From NCBI RefSeq assembly GCF_017654505.1, contig NC_054540.1:44190054-44254053 (forward strand): 64,000 bases of DNA, in the 5' to 3' direction. The number at the start of each line of letters is the position of its first letter. The first letter of the stretch is position 1. A model generated the notes under the pieces. It did not search any database, was not told where the DNA came from, and saw only the letters and a program-made list of their open reading frames with translations. Positions 58,299 through 64,000 of this stretch are shown here, piece by piece. The position numbers and the translations under genes are program-made. The DNA is from Polyodon spathula (Eukaryota; Chordata; Actinopteri; Acipenseriformes; Polyodontidae).

Positions 58299-58740
58299 TT
58301 AGTACAAAATGGGAGGCTGCGCCACATTCCATCGCCACCGGACAATTCCGGGCAAGTTGTCAGACCTCATGGCACCGGTAACACGTGGGTTGAAAGGGCA
58401 CCCATGGAACTTGTATGTCCTGCTGATAGCTTGGCAATGGGGAGGGGTTCTCTGTTCTCTCGACCTTGCCCTCCATTGTTGCGGATAAAGGCTGCCCGTG
58501 GGGTGCCGATGAGAAGTGGATCCATGGGGGGAAGAGGTGAAGTGCAGTTGGTCGGTTGGAGGGAGGAGCGGGGGTGACGACCGACGGAGTTGAGCACAGC
58601 GCATCCTCATGGCCCTCAGCCAATCGGACTGCTGCATCCAGCGTGGTGTGCCGATGCCGGTTGACCCAATTCTGGGTGTCTGGACCCAGCACCTTCATGA
58701 ACTGTTCAATAGCGATCAACTCCATGATTTACAGGCTCTT
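58299..58740 (-). pseudogene. gag C-terminal part of the gypsy element
   Basis: Reads FMKVLGPDTQNWVNRHRHTT then LDAAVRLAEGHEDAL, as in the other copies (WIRCHNPTTLEAAVRLAEDYEDSL). Near 58375 it has a damaged zinc knuckle in which CYRCHEV is followed by a stop where GH is expected. Confidence 0.75.
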
Positions 58741-58837
58741 AGGCTAAATATTGATTTGAAGCTATTTATACAGTTCCAGGAATCAATATTTGAATCAGTT
58801 TTTAAGCAGATCAAAGAAAGAAAACCTCACAGAGGGT

Positions 58838-59095
58838 CCTCTCCTTTTATGACAGAACCCTTATACTGGCCCCTTCTCTCATCAGAACCCTTATACATGT
58901 TCCCTTCTCTCATCAGAACCCTTATACTGGCTCCCTTCTCTCATTAGAACCCTCATACTGGCTCCCTTCTGTCATCAGAACCATTATACTGGCTCCCTTC
59001 TCTCATCAGAATCCTTATACTGGCTCCCTTCTCTCATCAGAACCCTTATACTGGCTTCTTCTCTCATCAAAACCCTCATACTGGCTTCCTTCACT
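58838..59095. repeat. 31-bp minisatellite, about 8 copies
   Basis: Unit CTCATCAGAACCCTTATACT then GGCTCCCTTCT. It starts soon after the gypsy 5' break. Confidence 0.9.
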
Positions 59096-59099
59096 CATC

Positions 59100-59760
59100 T
59101 ATATGCCTATTTTCTATTAAAAATTAACTACAATTCCACGCACCAAGCTCCAGATCTCTACTTAACACCCCCCAGCTACAGATCTCCACTTAACCACTGA
59201 ATCCTAAAATAATAGTTCTTCCATTGATGTTAGACCGGATTAGACACATTAAACAAAGATGACATCGCAAGTACATTTCAACATTATTGATGACGTTCTT
59301 TGCATAAGCAAGCCTTAACAAGGATATTATTTTGAATGAGTGTACATTATAAATATCATAATTTGGTTCTAATGGCAGTTGTTTAGTCATTTTTAAAACC
59401 AGCTGTCACTCTAGGCCCCCTTGTGACTAAAAAACACAAGTTTGAATCATTTCAAATAAAAACTTGACTGCTTATTTCACTGGTCTAAAAATCATAATAC
59501 CTCTGCTCTTAAAGCAGTAGGCCTGCACTAATGTAGTCCTTGTTCCACTGTTCTATTGTTATTGTGTTCAGTGGGGGGAATGCCAGCAGGATTAATATGG
59601 TGATCTTCCTCTCTGTCTACATTATTAAATGCAGCAGACCCCAATGGGAGTGTATTTTTACCTGTATGAATGAAAGGTGGAAATCTATTGTCCCCTGGTT
59701 GTTCCATTTTCTCAAAGCATAGATCGAAATAGTGTTACTGTGTGTGTTTCACAGCTTATA

Positions 59761-59814
<54 letters not shown>

Positions 59815-60349
59815 CAGACAGAAAAACAAAACATGCAATATGCAATATTGTGATGAGGTGTAGAATTGGTGTTAAAGTAAACAGCAAGCTCTAGTGGTTA
59901 AAAGTGAAATTGACACAGTTTTTGACCCATTAAATATGAAACTGTCATAGATTCCAGAATAAAAGATGACGAGAATGATTACTAGCATCGTTAACTTTGC
60001 TAATTATACACTTCAGAATACAGATATTTTCCACATTCACTGATCACACCATTCTGGCATTGTTTGGATGAAACACAGATTTAAGGACATCTATCTAACA
60101 AACTTATTTTCTTGATCGTACCCTTTTGTTGTAAACACATTCAATAGTTGCACACAGGTAGTTAATTTACCAGTATTTCAAAGTATATCCTGTATTAATA
60201 CAGTTTTAATAGATAACCATATGTAAATTTAAATATAATAAATACTTTATAATAATGCTAGCACTCGATTTAAATGTGTTTTATCAGTTTGAAAGCTTGT
60301 GAATGAACCTAATTAATTGATTTAAAAAATATTGATGTTTAGTCTCCAA

Positions 60350-60402
<53 letters not shown>

Positions 60403-62670
60403 TGAATCACTAACTCCCCATAATACCAGGGGTCCTAGTCACAAAACTGTTTAAGGAATGTTTCGTTGAGGACTGTATAATTAAATTAAGTTTAAAGTTT
60501 AAAATCCTTTTTCGAGTGTTTCAGAGAAAGTTAGAAGTTTATTGTATCGAAGCGCTGTTTAACCTCAGAGAAGAAAAACAGGCCTTTAAACAGTTAAAGG
60601 TGTTTATCACATTTACTTCAAGCAAACGTGTGGCAATGAAAACAGTGGTTGTATTAAGTGATCATGTTTGTACACGTTTGTGCTCAAATAATAAATGCAT
60701 TATAATGTTTTCAGTGACCACTGCTATATTTCTATAAGTGGAAAGTGGAAACATATTGAAACTGTATGAAGTAGTGAATGTGCCTTGGTTAGAAATGCAG
60801 TCCCACTCCAGTTTTGATACACACGGCTCTCTATAAAGAAACCTTGAAAGCGTTCAGTTTCTGGAGTTTCAATTCATCTTGTTAGCTTTGAATCCATCTT
60901 GTTGACTTCACTACTTATTTTTTCATGAACACCACAAGATTTGCATTGAAGGCACTGAACCTTAAAAACCTTCAGATGTAAGAAACAAAAAGCAGCTGTC
61001 AGTTCAGTAGTTTTCAGAGTGCCCTACTTCAGCAGCTTTACAATAAAGCTTCCTTTCTTTCATGCTATGAGTGAGTCAGCTATGGTCTGATCTGGCAGAA
61101 TCATAGACTGCTCTTAATAAAATTAGATCTGTTTTTTGAGACAAAAATAAACCTAAGTAATGGAAAGATACAATGCCTGTTAGATATTTTTCAATGAATA
61201 TTTGGTACATATTCACATATATATGTTCTGATCTATTTCTTACATCACAGTGTTGGGGGGGGGGGGGGGGGGGGGCTGGTTAATGGTTACACTCTGGTGT
61301 ACCAGCTGTGCTAAGAGAGAAGGCCCCATTGAAGCCTTAGGCTGTGATTGCTGAAACTGAGACTGATATAAGAAGTGACTCTAAACAGAAGAGGAATACA
61401 TTCAAGATACTGTAACTGATGATGCTGAAATCTACCAAGACTTTTAACAACCACCTCCATTAAACACCCTCAGTGATGTGCTGCTGTTCTTACACATTGG
61501 GTGCTGCAGACTGGCGTCAACCTGCCTCTGCAGCTCATTTGTATTGAAAACACAAAATATTGTCTGGAGTTTAGTGTCTGGTAAACACCGGTGATAACAT
61601 AGATGTAATTTTTACTGTATTTGAATACCTTGTAGTACAAATTATTTTTTTAAAAAGGCTTGCAAATCATCCTTTTTATTGCAGCCTGAAAACATGTCTC
61701 AATACGTACCATTATTTCCAGCAGCTGATTTAGAGTCTTATCATAAATGAATTTATTGACACGGGAAAGATTACAATACAAAATCCAATCTAAATTCTGC
61801 TGATTTCTGTAGCTGCAATAAATCACATTATCCAAACCTGTGACATGGATCTTCCACTTGGTTCCCCAGTCAGCACTATGCACATTGCTCAGACTGATCC
61901 CACAGATAAATTGCTCTCTGCATACACCAGTTAGAAACGCAGAGCTTTTATCTGCAGTATTAAACCTTTTATTAGCACAATGCCGTTCTGTTTCTTAAAT
62001 ATTGCATTAGACTACAAAGTGGAACAAAAAGTAATGAAACAAGATTGTATTTGTGTCCCTTTTTTTACGCAATTGCATTCCAAAATGTCTTTTTGATAAA
62101 TGAAACTCGTTTTAAACACAGTGCTTTTAATCTCACCTGTGTGCAGCGGCTCTAGGCTGATTGTTTCGGGGGCTGTCGAGCCATTTGTCAAGTGGCAGTT
62201 GATAACGGAAACCTACAAAATGGGAGGGACTGAGAGGGAGGCAGAGTTCAGGGTTTGGGTCAAGCTTGTAATTTTATGAGATTGAAGCTCAACTGAAGGC
62301 AGATCAGTTTGGATCAATAGTGCTCCTGTAAGTAAGCAGCTCCAAGGAGTTCTTTTTTGTTCTTATGATGTTTCCAGTCATTGTGCTTCCTATTCTGATC
62401 ACTTGTATGTTGTATTGTTGGATGTGTTGAGGTGCTTTCACTATAGATTCAAGTGCTGCTCTTCTGTTCTAGTGGTCTGCCATAGGCTACATCAGCCAAA
62501 GTGTCTGTATATTACTAAGCACCATCGCCATCTACTGTATAGCAGAGGTGTGTATTGCCAGAAAAACAAAACTGGATCCTTATATAGCCCTAGCTTTTCA
62601 TTATTTTAACAGCAGGTTACTTCTATTGAGGCGAGCAGGTACAGTAAATCTTCATCCCACTATACAATAC
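59100..62670. other. No recognisable gene; microsatellites
   Basis: (AAT)n at 59759-59812, (ATT)n at about 60351-60400, poly(G) at 61255-61275. Otherwise AT-rich intergenic sequence without exon-like blocks. Confidence 0.5.
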
Positions 62671-62672
62671 AG

Positions 62673-63303
62673 TGTCAGAGAATATATGTTCCCCCCGAAT
62701 ATTTGTTCCCCCTAGCTATCAATATTCAGGAATATTCCAAATATTTATGTTTTTGTAACAAAGTGATCTTTCTTTGCATATAAGTCTATATCCATTCAAT
62801 TTCAACTAAAACTTTCCTTTTACAGTAAGTCCACTTTCTAAACTTATTTGTGAAACAGTTGCTTAATTTGCTTTGAATATAGTTTTACTGTTTGGTCCTA
62901 TCCAATATACTGTAGATTTGCTTTCTACCTAACCCTAATCCAAAAACTAGCCCCTAACCCTAAAGTGGCACATTTGTTCCTCCACATTTAGTTGTTAATG
63001 AAAACACATTTATAATTCATTCTATATGTGTTGCATGTTATTACATGTACCTAACATGTACCATCCAGTCCTCTCTGACAGGCCCAGTCTCATCTACCAT
63101 AATACTTGATAACAGCCTGCAAACATCGCTCCCTTTCACTAGCATTACACATACATCATTTATATGAAAATAGGAGAAATGGCAAACATGCATGTGGGGT
63201 GAAAAGTTGTTTGCTGGTGGGAACAAATATTTGTTCCTAGGGGGTGGTGGTGTGGGGTGGTGGTTGAGGGGACAAATTCAGGGGGAACATATATTCTCTG
63301 ACA
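62673..63303. mobile_element. 631-bp element with terminal inverted repeats, family unknown
   Basis: The left end TGTCAGAGAATATATGTTCC...CCC is the reverse complement of the right end GGGGGAACATATATTCTCTG...ACA. A second related motif (AATATTTGTTCCCCCTAG and its inverse-like CCTAGGGGG near 63235) lies inside the termini. No transposase-like frame. No clear target duplication. Confidence 0.8.
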
Positions 63304-64000
63304 TCAGCACAACTTCAAAGTGCTCAGTCATGTATTTTTTTTTTTTTTTTTCCCCCCACAGGATACAAAACACTTGTTCAGCAAATAGTCTGGACCCACA
63401 TTCCAGTTGATAAAACTTGGGACCTATGATAATTCCAGATTGCTGAAAAGATTAATTAAAGCTTAGTTGTTCAGTGTACAACTGTCATTTCTGCTCCCTC
63501 TGCAACAACTGTGGCAATTTTGAGGTAGAATGGAAAATCCTTGTTTCCTGCAGTATTCTTTTTCATGTAAGTGTGCAATAACAAAACTCTGGGTGCTTTA
63601 GACAGTGATTAGCTGAATTACAATATCAATGTTAAAACATCCATTTCAATTTTTCAATTTTAATTAACTATTGATTCACTTAAAAAAGAAAAAAAAAAAC
63701 TTTCAAAGTCAGCCAGGGCACACTGCTCTGGTTAGCTGAAAAAAAATCAACGTTCTGTTTGAGAAATAATATTTCATGCACAGGCTTAGTAATTTAAAAC
63801 TTCAAGGCCTAAATCTGTCTCTTTCGGTAACATAAAGTTAGAGGTTAATCTATAAAAAGTAAAGAGGCTCAATCACTTTGTGAAGCATACATTATTATTT
63901 CACTAGCAATCAGTCAGAGGACTACCTTGGGAGGCTGGGCTCCATTCTTTTGTCAGTTATATAGTACTCTGGGCACAGGAGACTAGTGAAAGGTTTATTC
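63304..64000. other. No recognisable feature
   Basis: Intergenic sequence with short T and A homopolymers. Nothing further supported. Confidence 0.5.

Larger units (their letters stand above)
55304..58740 (-). mobile_element. Ty3/gypsy (Gmr1-like) element, - strand, 5'-truncated
   Basis: On the minus strand the order is gag (58725-58299), protease (about 58200-57937), integrase (about 57830-57085), RT (56170-55621), RNase H (about 55620-55304), then LTR. This is the most complete example here of integrase before RT. Stops and frameshifts are scattered throughout. No 5' LTR is seen past 58740, where unrelated sequence begins. Confidence 0.85.

Overview
This window is vertebrate nuclear DNA. 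It contains one recognisable host gene with spliced exons (a TBC1D21 orthologue, + strand, about 44.7-48.9 kb) in a dense field of fish-type mobile elements, microsatellites and minisatellites. The mix of DIRS, Gmr1-like Ty3/gypsy, restriction-like-endonuclease LINE, CR1-like LINE, Tc1/mariner, Harbinger and hAT sequences, with low coding density, points to a ray-finned fish. The CR1-like LINE family looks like one I associate with sturgeon and paddlefish; that placement is an impression, not a demonstration.

Layout. 0.3-1.75 kb: 3' end of a restriction-like-endonuclease LINE (- strand). 1.75-8.0 kb: AT-rich intergenic DNA without genes. 8.07-10.11 kb: a 2-kb composite satellite of (CA)n plus a CTGCAG-centred unit. 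10.13-15.70 kb: a decayed DIRS element (- strand) carrying a non-autonomous LTR retrotransposon (12147-15654, 5-bp target duplication), which itself carries a solo LTR (13815-14416, 5-bp target duplication). 15.9-16.8 kb: a fold-back sequence and a 43-bp minisatellite. 18.25-19.77 kb: a dead Tc1 transposon. 19.97-29.98 kb: a + strand gypsy element, interrupted at its gag/protease junction by a - strand gypsy element (21170-25823). 30.0-33.3 kb: LINE and gypsy fragments. 35.76-36.26 kb: a large palindromic element. 38.4-38.8 kb: a Harbinger transposase relic. 39.7-41.3 kb: a CR1-like LINE (+). 44.7-48.9 kb: TBC1D21. 49.47-49.63 kb: a hAT MITE with perfect 8-bp duplication. 50.1-52.7 kb: a second, longer CR1-like LINE (-). 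54.6-58.7 kb: a third clear gypsy element (-). 62.67-63.30 kb: an undescribed element with terminal inverted repeats.

The most interesting observations are these. (1) The gypsy copies share an unusual pol order, with integrase before reverse transcriptase/RNase H, as in Gmr1-like elements. (2) In the TBC1D21 orthologue, the catalytic IxxDxxR/YxQ pair is intact. The intron splitting that motif holds a G-rich minisatellite and a decoy copy of the next splice acceptor plus exon start. A 96-bp intron is open in frame, and the 3' UTR repeats its polyadenylation signal. (3) About 50-100 bp are shared between the end of an LTR and the subterminal part of the Tc1 element. (4) Two long palindromic or TIR elements are not explained by any family I can name. 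All calls are from reading the sequence; no alignments or searches were run.
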